Position numbers and translations under genes: made by a program | Source of the DNA: Treponema sp. UBA6852 | GTDB lineage: Bacteria > Spirochaetota > Spirochaetia > Treponematales > Treponemataceae | Length of the DNA: 30,516 bases | Direction: 5' to 3' | Assembly (NCBI GenBank): GCA_002449305.1 | Contig: DKDI01000011.1 | Location: 1 to 30,516, forward strand | The notes under the pieces: model-generated | Database searches by the model: none | The model's input: the letters and a program-made list of their open reading frames with translations, nothing else | What the model was told of the DNA's origin: nothing | Shown here: positions 23,625 through 30,516 of the stretch, piece after piece | Numbering within the stretch: the first letter of the stretch is position 1 | How the letters are laid out: each line of letters begins with the position of its first letter

Positions 23625-24974
23625 TCAGGCAGGAGATTCAGAATATTCATCTTCAGGAATTTCAATTCCGCTTAGTTCAGAAAGAGACTTCAATGTGTCT
23701 TTAATTGTAAGATGGCAGTTTTCTTCCTGGCACAAAAATTCTTCAACAGCCTGATGATGGTCAATGGCTTCGTCAATTTCCGGGGAAGAGCCTTTTTGGT
23801 AAACACCGGCGTTTATCATTTCTTCCTGCTCTGAATAAACAGAAATCCAACGGCGCACACGCTGCACTGCCTTTTTTGTGCAAGTTCCAGAAACTCTCTT
23901 TGAAAGACGGCTGATGCTTGTAAGCATATCGATTGCAGGATAATGCTGACGAGCCGCGAGGGAACGCTGCAAAACAATATGTCCATCCAAAGTTCCGCGC
24001 ACTTTATCAGCAATTGGTTCATCCATGTCATCTCCGTCAACAAGAACTGTATAAAAGGCAGTAATACTTCCTTTGTCATTTGTTCCTGTACGTTCAAGAA
24101 GTTTAGGCAGCATGTCAAAAACGCTCGGAGGATAGCCTCTCTGCGCTGGTGGCTCGCCTGTTGCAAGTCCAATTTCTCTTTGCGCATGGGCAAAACGAGT
24201 TACGCTGTCAAACATCAGCATAACGTCCTTTCCTTGGTCGCGGAAATATTCAGCAATGGCAGTTGCAACATAAGCGGCTCTTAACCTAGAAATAGAAGGC
24301 TGATCGCTGGTTGCAACAACAAGCACAGAACGCTTAAGGCCTTCTTCTCCTAAGTCGCGCTTTATAAAGTCCATAACTTCGCGTCCACGCTCGCCAATAA
24401 GACCTATTACGTTTATATCAGCATTTGTATTCCGTGCAATCATTGAAAGAAGTGTTGATTTTCCAACTCCAGAGCCTGCAAAAATTCCAAGACGCTGCCC
24501 TTTTCCAACTGTAAGAATTCCATCAATGGCACGAACACCAGTTACAATGCGCTTGTCAATCGGCTTGCGTTCCATTGGATTTGGAGGAGATGCAAGAGCA
24601 GGATAATAAGCCTCTGGGAAAATTTCACCTTTGCCGTCATAGGGCTTTCCTGTTGCGTCTATTACGCGCCCCAAAAGCGACGGTCCAACAGGGACTTCCA
24701 AAACGTGCCCAGAAGCAACAACTTCACAGCCAACTTCAATTCCCTTTGTCTCTCCATAAGCCATAAGGCGCACAGAAGAGCCTTCAAGTCCTACAACTTC
24801 TGCAAGTACAGAACTTTGAATACTTGGAATATGAATTGTACAGATTTCACCAATTACAGAACGCGGTCCTTTGCTTTCTATCATAAGCCCTTTTACACCT
24901 ATGACAGAGCCGGTATATTTTATAGGTTCAATCCGTTCTATGCTATGAATGTATTTATCAAAAAAGTTTTCCAT
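23625..24974 (-). CDS. fliI: Flagellum-specific export ATPase FliI
   Basis: FliI is the ATPase of the flagellar type III export apparatus. The 449-residue product matches the F1-beta-like family: Walker A GSGVGKS at residues 167-173 (K172), IGLIGERGREVMDFI, Walker B-like DVMLMFDSVTRFAHAQREIGLATGEPPAQRGYPPSVF, and the C-terminal helical region ending SELSGIEIPEDEYSESPA. Length is normal. ATG 24974 is preceded by TATGGGATAG, a weak ribosome site. An 85-nt gap separates it from fliH, which is longer than most gaps in this operon and encodes a short hydrophobic reading frame in the fliH frame. Confidence 0.97.
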   Translation of the reverse strand: MENFFDKYIHSIERIEPIKYTGSVIGVKGLMIESKGPRSVIGEICTIHIPSIQSSVLAEVVGLEGSSVRLMAYGETKGIEVGCEVVASGHVLEVPVGPSLLGRVIDATGKPYDGKGEIFPEAYYPALASPPNPMERKPIDKRIVTGVRAIDGILTVGKGQRLGIFAGSGVGKSTLLSMIARNTNADINVIGLIGERGREVMDFIKRDLGEEGLKRSVLVVATSDQPSISRLRAAYVATAIAEYFRDQGKDVMLMFDSVTRFAHAQREIGLATGEPPAQRGYPPSVFDMLPKLLERTGTNDKGSITAFYTVLVDGDDMDEPIADKVRGTLDGHIVLQRSLAARQHYPAIDMLTSISRLSKRVSGTCTKKAVQRVRRWISVYSEQEEMINAGVYQKGSSPEIDEAIDHHQAVEEFLCQEENCHLTIKDTLKSLSELSGIEIPEDEYSESPA

Positions 24975-25059
24975 TTTAAACTATCCCATAGCGAGTGCAA
25001 GCGCAAAAAATAGAATGCCAAAAACAAAGTCCGGCAATTGCAAATAAAAAAAGCACGAA

Positions 25060-25992
25060 TCAACTGTCGGGATTTATAACTTCTGACTTGCCCACAGTTT
25101 TTATAGGAGAAATATTCAAAATCTGAGTTTCAAGTTCATTCAGCTGGCTTGAAATGCGAGCGTCAATTGCACCGAAGTCTGTTTCAACAATACAGCCGCC
25201 TTTTTCAACAGAACTGTCTTCAACAACAGAAATATTCTTGATATTTTCAACCTGCCGGATAAAGTCTTTAATATGCTCGGTTGTAAGCTTCACATCTGAA
25301 AGATTTACACGCAACGTTACATCTCCAGAGCCTTTTACTTTTTTCAAAGCCTGAAGCACATTCGACATTATAACACTTTTTTGATTTTCACTCATAATTT
25401 TTACAACTTTGCGTACTATCAAAATTACAAGATTCACAATCTGCTGCTCTGTGTTATCAAGAATTTCCTGCCTTTTTGCCTGTACAGCTTCAATCATTTT
25501 GTGAATGCGCTCAACAAGACGCTGGGCTTCTTCATTTCCAGCCTTATAACCTTCTTCATGGCCGGCTTTAAATCCATCGCTCTTTGACTTTTCAAAAATG
25601 GATTTTTCTTCTATTTTTGCATTGGAAATAATATCCTGCGCTTCAGCCTTCGCCTTTTCAACAATATCCTGAGCTTCTTTTTGCGCCTGAGATTTTATTA
25701 CAGCTGCCTGATCACTTTGGTGCTTTACTTGTGCAAACGCAGCATCCTCCGCGTTCTTTACAATCTGGTCGGCATCCGCCTGTGCCTTTGCAAGCATCTT
25801 GGCCTTTTCATCTTCCCACTGAAGCTTAAAAGCCTCCGCTTCCTTGCGCAAGTCATCAGCTGTAGGTCCTGTATATTCTGGAACTTCCTCAACTTTTTCT
25901 TCTACAGGAGGCGCAAAATTTTTTGTAAACTGAAGGACAACTTCGCCCTTTGTATTATTAACTTCTGTTGGTCTGAATACAGTTTGTGCCAT
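25060..25992 (-). CDS. fliH: Flagellar assembly protein FliH
   Basis: FliH binds and regulates FliI and tethers it to the export gate and switch. The 310-residue product has a proline/acidic N-terminus, a long Ala/Gln/Lys-rich helix (about 45-135), the glycine-repeat segment DGFKAGHEEGYKAGNEEA with four glycines spaced every four residues (a GxxxG run typical of FliH), and a C-terminal globular part with VNLVILIVRKVVKIM and VEKGGCIVETDFGAIDARI, which aligns with the FliH/YscL/V-ATPase E-like domain. The ATG at 25992 lies 8 nt after GGAGG and 20 nt after fliG. Length is larger than E. coli FliH, as is common in spirochaetes. Confidence 0.94.
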   Translation of the reverse strand: MAQTVFRPTEVNNTKGEVVLQFTKNFAPPVEEKVEEVPEYTGPTADDLRKEAEAFKLQWEDEKAKMLAKAQADADQIVKNAEDAAFAQVKHQSDQAAVIKSQAQKEAQDIVEKAKAEAQDIISNAKIEEKSIFEKSKSDGFKAGHEEGYKAGNEEAQRLVERIHKMIEAVQAKRQEILDNTEQQIVNLVILIVRKVVKIMSENQKSVIMSNVLQALKKVKGSGDVTLRVNLSDVKLTTEHIKDFIRQVENIKNISVVEDSSVEKGGCIVETDFGAIDARISSQLNELETQILNISPIKTVGKSEVINPDS

Positions 25993-26012
25993 GCTAAATG
26001 CCTCCAGTCAAA

Positions 26013-27071
26013 TCAGACTACCATTTCATCATCGCTAGAACGAGCAATAACAATTTCACCAGAATCTTCAAGACGGCGGATTACGCTAACAATCTTCTGC
26101 TGACTTTCTTCAACATCTTTCAAGCGGACAGGCCCCATATATTCCATGTCTTCTTTTAACATTGAAGCGGCTCTCTTTGACATATTGCGGAAAATCTTAT
26201 CCTGAACTTCTGTATCAACTGATTTCAAAGCCTTTGCAAGTTCCTGTGTATCAACTTCGCGCAAAACTTTCTGAATCGCACGGTCATCAAGCATAACAAT
26301 ATCTTCGAAAACAAACATTCTTTTCTTGATTTCTTCCGCAAGCTCAGGATCGTCTTCTTCAAGAGTTTCGATAATCGCCTTTTCAGAAGAACGGTCAACA
26401 AGGTTAAGAATTTCAACAATCGAATCAACACCACCGGCAGCTGTATAGTCTTCGCTAGAAAGAGTTGAAAGTTTCTTTTCAAGAACACGCTCAACTTCGC
26501 GCAGAACTTCCGGGCTTGTGCGGTCCATTGTGGCAAGACGCTTTGAAACTTCCGGCTGAATTTCCGCAGGAAGATTCTGAAGAATTGTAGCGGCTTTCTG
26601 AGGCTCAAGATACGCAAGAATAAGAGAAATTGTCTGCGGATATTCCTGCTGAACAAAGTTCAAAAGATGAGCCGGATCTGTGCGGCGGATAAAATCAAAC
26701 GGGCGGACCTGCAAAGAGCTTGTGAGCCTGTTGATAATATCAATTGCTTTTTGGCTTCCCAATGATTTTTCAAGAAGCTCGCGGGCAAAATCAATACCAC
26801 CAGTTGTAATAAAATTCTGAGCCTGCATAAGCTCCTGAAATTCTTCAAGAACCTGGTCTTTAAAGTCTGCGTCAATTGTATCAAGGCGCGCAATTTCAAA
26901 AGTAAGAGTTTCAACTTCATCTTCGCGCAAGTGCTTCATTACATCAGAGGCTACATCGCTTCCGATTGAAACAAGGAAAATAGCGGCTTTTTGGCGGCCG
27001 GTAAGATTCTTATAGTCTTTGATTCCGCCCTTTTTCTTGCTTTTTTTGCCGTCAACAAGTTCTTCTGCCAT
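26013..27071 (-). CDS. fliG: Flagellar motor switch protein FliG
   Basis: FliG sits on the MS ring, binds FliF and FliM, and meets the stator. The 352-residue product shows all three domains: N-domain with LTGRQKAAIFLVSIGSDVAS, middle domain with the EHPQ-type motif as E143-Y-P-Q146, the Gly-Gly linker at 213-214, the MFVF hinge at 252-255, and the charged torque helix region DDRAIQKVLREVDTQELAKAL. A basic N-terminal extension (GKKSKKKGG) is present. GGAGG, 8 nt before ATG 27071, is built from the last codons of fliF. Spirochaetes often have two FliG copies; the copy in this operon is usually the main one. Confidence 0.97.
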   Translation of the reverse strand: MAEELVDGKKSKKKGGIKDYKNLTGRQKAAIFLVSIGSDVASDVMKHLREDEVETLTFEIARLDTIDADFKDQVLEEFQELMQAQNFITTGGIDFARELLEKSLGSQKAIDIINRLTSSLQVRPFDFIRRTDPAHLLNFVQQEYPQTISLILAYLEPQKAATILQNLPAEIQPEVSKRLATMDRTSPEVLREVERVLEKKLSTLSSEDYTAAGGVDSIVEILNLVDRSSEKAIIETLEEDDPELAEEIKKRMFVFEDIVMLDDRAIQKVLREVDTQELAKALKSVDTEVQDKIFRNMSKRAASMLKEDMEYMGPVRLKDVEESQQKIVSVIRRLEDSGEIVIARSSDDEMVV

Positions 27072-27074
27072 AAA

Positions 27075-28781
27075 CTATTCCTCCATAAGCCAAGTGCGGA
27101 TAAGCATTGCAACGTCTTCTGGATGCTCTTTTGCCATTGCAATCGCATTTTCCTGAAGCTCTGCCCGCTTGCGCTCTTCAACAGACATTGTAACTTCCAT
27201 TCCCTGCTGCTGGGCTTCAAGAAGCGCTCTCTGCCTTTCTTCTTCCTGCTGACGAATTCTAGCTTCCTCTGCAAGACGGCGGCGGCGTTCAATTTCTCTA
27301 CTGATAATACGGAACGCAATGAACGCAATAAGAATTATAGCAATTCCAATCAGGCTAAACATAATTGTGCGGTTTCTGTTAAGCTGCGCAATATAAGCCA
27401 GATCTTCTTTTTCCTGTTCTTCTGTTCTGTCAAACTGAATATTTGTAATTGTAACGCTGTCTCCTCTAGCTTTGTTATAACCCACAGCATCCTGAACAAG
27501 CCTTACTGCATCAGCAAGCTGCTCTTTAGTAAGAGGAATGTACTCGCGCTTTAAATGTCCATTTTCAAGAATAGGACGGTTGTTTTCATCATAAACTTTG
27601 CGCCACTGGCCGTCGATGTTTACAGAAACTGTAATACGGTCAATCTGAGGGCTTGTAATTTCAGAAATGTTTTTTTCGTTCAGCGCATAATTTCGTTTTA
27701 CGCCTTCTTCTGTGGATTTTCCCACAACATTTGACATATCGCTGTAAACTGGAGGATTCTGACCTTCAACTCCAGCCGGACCTTCAGGATTGTAGCCGGT
27801 TCCTGTAAACGACTTGTTTACAGTTTCTTCCGACAATGTAAGGCTGTTTACAATTTCAGAGTCGTCATAAGGCGTGTTCGGGTTGTCAGGACGGATTGTG
27901 ATTCCGCTGTATTCCCTTGAAGTAGTTGTGCGCTCAGACATATTCATGTCAATCTTAATGTTAGCAACTCTTACACGGTCGTCAGAGAAAGTTCCCTTCA
28001 ATGCTTTAAGAACAGAACCTGTATATATAGTTTCCTGCTTAAGAATAAGCTTTCTCTGTTTTTCTATATTTGAAATGCGGTCGCTTTCTGCCATGCCTTC
28101 AAAGTCATTTATCTGCGTATTTGAAGAGCCGTCGTTAATTACAATATTTTCATCGCGCAAACCTTCTACGCAGGCTTTTATAAGGTTTTGAATTCCGCGG
28201 ATTTTTCGCTTGTCTGTAAGAACATCGCTGTTTCCTTTGGCGTACAAAACAATGCCTGCAGATGTAGGATTCTGGTTATCCGTGTACAAAGCTTCATCAG
28301 GAAGCACAAGATTTACTTCCGCGCGCTGGATTCCGTCCAAAGACTCAAGCTGCTGCTTTAAGGCTGTCTCTGTCGCACGCTGCCAGTTTACCTTGTCATC
28401 AAAGTCTGTTCTTGACCACCGCGTAACATCAAAAAGGCTATAGGCATCAAGGCTAGACGGAGCATAGCCTTCTGCAATGAGGCGGCTTCTGTATTTTTTT
28501 GCAATATCGCTGTTTTCTACAGAAATATAATTGTCAGATGAAACATAGGCCTTTACATTGTCCTGATCAAGGCGGGAAAGAATAAGCTCCCGTTCCTTTT
28601 CATCGTTTACCGGACCGTTAAAAAGGCGTACTGTGGAAGGACGAGACGACATAGAAGCCATAAGAACAATCACCGCTATAGCAACCACAACAATGGCAAT
28701 TACAATAGCTTTTTGGAGAGTTGTCCACTTCGCCCATTTTTCTTTAATGGTTTCTAAATTTTTCTTGAACCATTCGTTCAT
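27075..28781 (-). CDS. fliF: Flagellar MS-ring protein FliF
   Basis: FliF forms the MS ring in the inner membrane, the first part of the basal body. The 568-residue product has a TM helix at 24-44, the YscJ/FliF ring-building domain with LEKKKSA-type features (RLIAEGYAPSSLDAYSLFD and LDGIQRAEVNLVLP), a large periplasmic part, a second TM at 472-493, and a C-terminal cytoplasmic segment ending PEDVAMLIRTWLMEE that binds FliG. GGGAGG lies just upstream of ATG 28781. A promoter and a roughly 200-nt hairpin-rich leader separate it from fliE, so fliF onward can be transcribed independently. Confidence 0.97.
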   Translation of the reverse strand: MNEWFKKNLETIKEKWAKWTTLQKAIVIAIVVVAIAVIVLMASMSSRPSTVRLFNGPVNDEKERELILSRLDQDNVKAYVSSDNYISVENSDIAKKYRSRLIAEGYAPSSLDAYSLFDVTRWSRTDFDDKVNWQRATETALKQQLESLDGIQRAEVNLVLPDEALYTDNQNPTSAGIVLYAKGNSDVLTDKRKIRGIQNLIKACVEGLRDENIVINDGSSNTQINDFEGMAESDRISNIEKQRKLILKQETIYTGSVLKALKGTFSDDRVRVANIKIDMNMSERTTTSREYSGITIRPDNPNTPYDDSEIVNSLTLSEETVNKSFTGTGYNPEGPAGVEGQNPPVYSDMSNVVGKSTEEGVKRNYALNEKNISEITSPQIDRITVSVNIDGQWRKVYDENNRPILENGHLKREYIPLTKEQLADAVRLVQDAVGYNKARGDSVTITNIQFDRTEEQEKEDLAYIAQLNRNRTIMFSLIGIAIILIAFIAFRIISREIERRRRLAEEARIRQQEEERQRALLEAQQQGMEVTMSVEERKRAELQENAIAMAKEHPEDVAMLIRTWLMEE

Positions 28782-28985
28782 ATTCCCCTCCCATGAACGA
28801 ACTCATTTTATGGAAGCCTATAAAAACTTCAGTTTTTATAGGCAACTCTAATAATGCGATGTTTTAATCGGTGCTATTACAGCGAATTAAAACTCGCGTT
28901 TTTTCTAAAAACGAACTGTAAAGTGAGTTTTTAGAAAAAACTTATTTCTATTTTATGCTGTCCCACCTGCATAAAAAGATAGGAC
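28782..28985 (-). repeat. Hairpin-rich leader between fliE and fliF
   Basis: Four inverted repeats fill the fliF leader. GCCTATAAAAAC (28816-28827) and GTTTTTATAGGC (28832-28843), 12 bp perfect. GCGA...TTTTAAT (from 28856) with ATTAAAA...CGC (to 28897), imperfect. GTTTTTTCTAAAAAC (28898-28912) and GTTTTTAGAAAAAAC (28927-28941), 15 bp perfect. CTGTCC (28958-28963) and GGACAG (28982-28987), straddling the predicted start site. None is followed by a U-tract in the fliF direction, so they are not simple terminators. Confidence 0.75.
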
Positions 28986-29014
28986 AGTATAACACAAATT
29001 CTTAAATTTGACAA
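28986..29014 (-). promoter_or_regulatory. Internal promoter upstream of fliF
   Basis: On the minus strand TTGTCA (29009-29014), 17 nt, TATACT (28986-28991). It begins 26 nt after the fliE stop and would give a leader of about 198 nt. It looks like sigma-70, not sigma-28. Confidence 0.65.
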
Positions 29015-29039
29015 CAAAACTTTTCAGCAAACTAACTCA

Positions 29040-29390
29040 TTATCTATTCTGAGAAAGTTCATTCCATCCTTTTACAAGACGATCGATTACATTCTGCGCA
29101 AGATCCAGCGACATCTGGGCTTTTGCCATGGCAGTTGTAACATCATGGATGTCCACACTGTCAGGATCTGTTATGACTTTTTCCTGAAGGGCAGAAACAT
29201 TAAGCTGCTGGCTGTTCATTTCGTTTACAGCTTCAAGAAGGTAAGTTCTAAACGACTCTTTCTTTTCAACTCCGTCAACAGAAGCGTTTTCGTTTCCCTT
29301 TAAAGCCTTGCTGACATTTCCAATAGCCGAAGTCCCAAGATGAGACACATTTGACCTGTTAAGCTCCATTGAGCCAAAAGAAAGATTCAT
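29040..29390 (-). CDS. fliE: Flagellar hook-basal body protein FliE
   Basis: FliE joins the MS ring to the proximal rod. The 116-residue product has the family's helical C-terminal half: SFRTYLLEAVNEMNSQQLNV, DPDSVDIHDVTTAMAKAQMSLDLAQNVIDRL. The N-terminus is polar and poorly conserved, as usual. ATG 29390 is preceded by GGAGG only 4 nt away, slightly tight. It lies 30 nt after flgC. Its end is followed at once by the fliF promoter. Confidence 0.93.
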   Translation of the reverse strand: MNLSFGSMELNRSNVSHLGTSAIGNVSKALKGNENASVDGVEKKESFRTYLLEAVNEMNSQQLNVSALQEKVITDPDSVDIHDVTTAMAKAQMSLDLAQNVIDRLVKGWNELSQNR

Positions 29391-29420
29391 AGTTCCTCCC
29401 GTTTACTGATTAACTTACGT

Positions 29421-29882
29421 CTAGCGGCTTGCAATCTCCAAAGCAGAGGCAAACATTTCCTTACTGCCCTGAATAACAGAACTGTTGGCCTCATAAGCAC
29501 GGTTCGCGCTTATCATGTTCACCATTTCATTTACAATATTCACGTTAGGATATTCAACGTAGCCTTTGTTCGGTCCAGACTGAATCGCATCCGGGTGGCT
29601 CGGATCGTAAACCATTCTGCCCTGCTCGCTGTCTTTTACGATTTCACGAACACGAACGCCTTTCCCAGGTCCGTTGTCCAATTCTGAATCCACAAAAGGA
29701 AATCTCCACTGAGGATTTGAAGAAGCGATAGGCTCAACAATCACGCTCTGCTTGCGGTAAGCTCCGCCTTCCTGAGTACGAGTTGTTGTCGCATTCGCAA
29801 TATTGTTTGAAATGACATCAGTGCGCAGACGCTCCACGCTCATTCCTGTTGCCGCTATGTTTATGCTTGTAAATAATCCCAT
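29421..29882 (-). CDS. flgC: Flagellar basal-body rod protein FlgC
   Basis: FlgC is a proximal rod subunit. The 153-residue product has the rod-protein N-terminus MGLFTSINIAATGMSVERLR followed by VISNNIANATTTRTQEGGAYR, and the C-terminal YVEYPNVNIVNEMVNMISANRAYEAN that forms the D0 coiled coil. ATG 29882 is chosen because GGAG lies 6 nt upstream; an in-frame TTG at 29894 overlaps that site. It follows flgB by 32 nt. Confidence 0.97.
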   Translation of the reverse strand: MGLFTSINIAATGMSVERLRTDVISNNIANATTTRTQEGGAYRKQSVIVEPIASSNPQWRFPFVDSELDNGPGKGVRVREIVKDSEQGRMVYDPSHPDAIQSGPNKGYVEYPNVNIVNEMVNMISANRAYEANSSVIQGSKEMFASALEIASR

Positions 29883-29914
29883 ACTTTTCTCCAAAACTCA
29901 ATACTAAAAATAAA

Positions 29915-30334
29915 CTATATTGACTTCATAGCCGTCTTGACCTGTGAAAACTCAAAATTCATAAGCTGGGTCAAAAGGCGGTACTGCATCTGAATCTGAA
30001 CAACATTCATTGCTTCCTGCTCTGCATCAACATTGTTTCCGTTGGCTTTTGAAGCAGTTGTATAGTCGGAAACACGTCTAGGCTCAACATCACGCCAGTC
30101 GCGCGGAACTTCGCTCTGAATATGGCGCGCGTCATTTGTCGCCATGCGGAAAGAGTTGTGCTCGTTGTCGCGGCTAACAAAGGCTTTTTTCAGTTCGCTT
30201 TCAAAATTTACGGACTGTCTCTTGAAATTCGCAACTTCGCTGTTTGCAATATTATTTGCAGTAACCTGATAGCGAAGGCTTTCAACATCAAGAGCACGAT
30301 GAAGCAAATCTACAGAATTTGAAAAACTGTTCAT
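29915..30334 (-). CDS. flgB: Flagellar basal-body rod protein FlgB
   Basis: FlgB is a proximal rod subunit and heads this flagellar operon. The 139-residue product shows LLHRALDVESLRYQVTANNIANSEVANFKRQ, the conserved rod N-terminal motif, and a C-terminal helix with MNVVQIQMQYRLLTQLMNFEFSQVKTAM. Length is normal. ATG 30334 has only a weak ribosome site (AGAG), with a promoter about 30 nt upstream. Confidence 0.96.
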   Translation of the reverse strand: MNSFSNSVDLLHRALDVESLRYQVTANNIANSEVANFKRQSVNFESELKKAFVSRDNEHNSFRMATNDARHIQSEVPRDWRDVEPRRVSDYTTASKANGNNVDAEQEAMNVVQIQMQYRLLTQLMNFEFSQVKTAMKSI

Positions 30335-30364
30335 ACTCTGTTCATCGGCATTCCAGAAAAAAAG

Positions 30365-30393
30365 TTTATAGTATAAATGTCGAGTTTTGATAA
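30365..30393 (-). promoter_or_regulatory. Promoter of the flgB operon
   Basis: On the minus strand TTATCA (30388-30393), 17 nt, TATAAA (30365-30370). The start would be near 30358, with a leader of about 24 nt before flgB. Sigma-70-like, in line with early flagellar genes of spirochaetes. Confidence 0.55.
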
Positions 30394-30408
30394 GAACAGT
30401 AATTTATG

Positions 30409-30516
30409 TGTCATTCCCGTGCTACGACACTGCGATGTTTACGCAGTAAACTTGGTCAGGAATCTGTTGGAAATTTTCAATAGATTATCAACCGAGTTTC
30501 TTTCAGAAACATCGCA
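30409..30516. repeat. Large nested palindromic repeat, cut by the window end
   Basis: Starts with a near copy (one mismatch in 22 nt) of the hisS-ribH repeat unit in reverse orientation, TGTCATTCCCGTGCTACGAC. Then TGCGAT (30431-30436) pairs with ATCGCA (30511-30516). Inside are GTTTAC/GTAAAC (30437-30442 with 30446-30451), AACTTGGT with ACCGAGTT (G-U allowed), AATCT/AGATT, and GTTTCT/AGAAAC (30496-30501 with 30505-30510). The whole folds like a four-armed cloverleaf. The other outer flank should lie just beyond the window. Confidence 0.75.

Noticed and set aside
26225..26920. Long open frames on the flagellar strand in alternative frames within fliG
   Set aside because: They lie wholly inside fliG, are Leu/Arg/Lys-rich as expected from a shifted frame, and have no ribosome sites.
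26991..27554. Plus-strand frame of 187 codons opposite fliG/fliF
   Set aside because: It is antisense to two certain genes, Phe/Asn/Cys-rich, and shows no ribosome site or domain.
28816..28843. The 12-bp hairpin as a terminator of fliE transcription
   Set aside because: No U-tract follows in the fliF direction, and it lies just upstream of the fliF ribosome site.

Overview
The window looks like chromosomal DNA of a spirochaete, most likely a Treponema or a close relative that makes its own riboflavin. The main reason is the flagellar cluster flgB-flgC-fliE-fliF-fliG-fliH-fliI-fliJ, with a spirochaete-like gene order. Supporting signs are a eukaryote-like IleRS, two DUF115/Maf-type proteins, AT-rich DNA, frequent TTG start codons and relaxed lipoboxes. 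No phage, insertion sequence, CRISPR array, rRNA or tRNA was found. Assignments rest on reading motifs by eye; no database search was possible.

Layout. (1) 1-5956, plus strand: the 3' part of a very acidic repetitive protein, a terminator, two tandem DUF115 (MAF_flag10-like) proteins, and a two-TM protein with an acidic linker and a degenerate GGDEF-like domain. (2) 5957-10711, minus strand: ileS, a lipoprotein and a TPR protein, probably one operon. (3) 10712-11223: a long non-coding stretch with a possible structured RNA. (4) 11224-14651: an orphan nonulosonate (sialic-acid-type) synthase, then coaX and hisS, which are transcribed divergently. (5) 14652-14790: a cluster of palindromic intergenic repeats. 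(6) 14791-18283, minus strand: the full riboflavin operon ribD-ribE-ribBA-ribH, with no FMN riboswitch. (7) 18378-23188, plus strand: a class A penicillin-binding protein, a small ParB-domain protein with an amphipathic tail, and a uridine-kinase-like protein with a ThrRS-like N-terminus. (8) 23185-30334, minus strand: the flagellar operon, with a second promoter and a hairpin-rich leader between fliE and fliF. (9) The window ends inside a large nested palindromic repeat.

How the genes fit together. The flagellar genes encode proximal rod proteins (FlgB, FlgC), the rod/MS-ring adaptor FliE, the MS ring (FliF), the switch protein FliG and the export ATPase complex (FliH, FliI, FliJ) of periplasmic flagella. 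DUF115/Maf proteins and nonulosonate synthases are linked in other bacteria to flagellin glycosylation, so regions 1 and 4 could serve the same filament. That link is an inference.

The most striking regulatory pattern is a repeated promoter layout: a -35 box, a 17-nt spacer, a -10 box and then only 7-8 nt to the start codon, with no Shine-Dalgarno. It is seen before the nonulosonate synthase, hisS, ribD, the PBP and the ParB-like gene, and predicts leaderless mRNAs. Genes inside operons, and coaX, fliF and the kinase, instead carry strong GGAGG sites.
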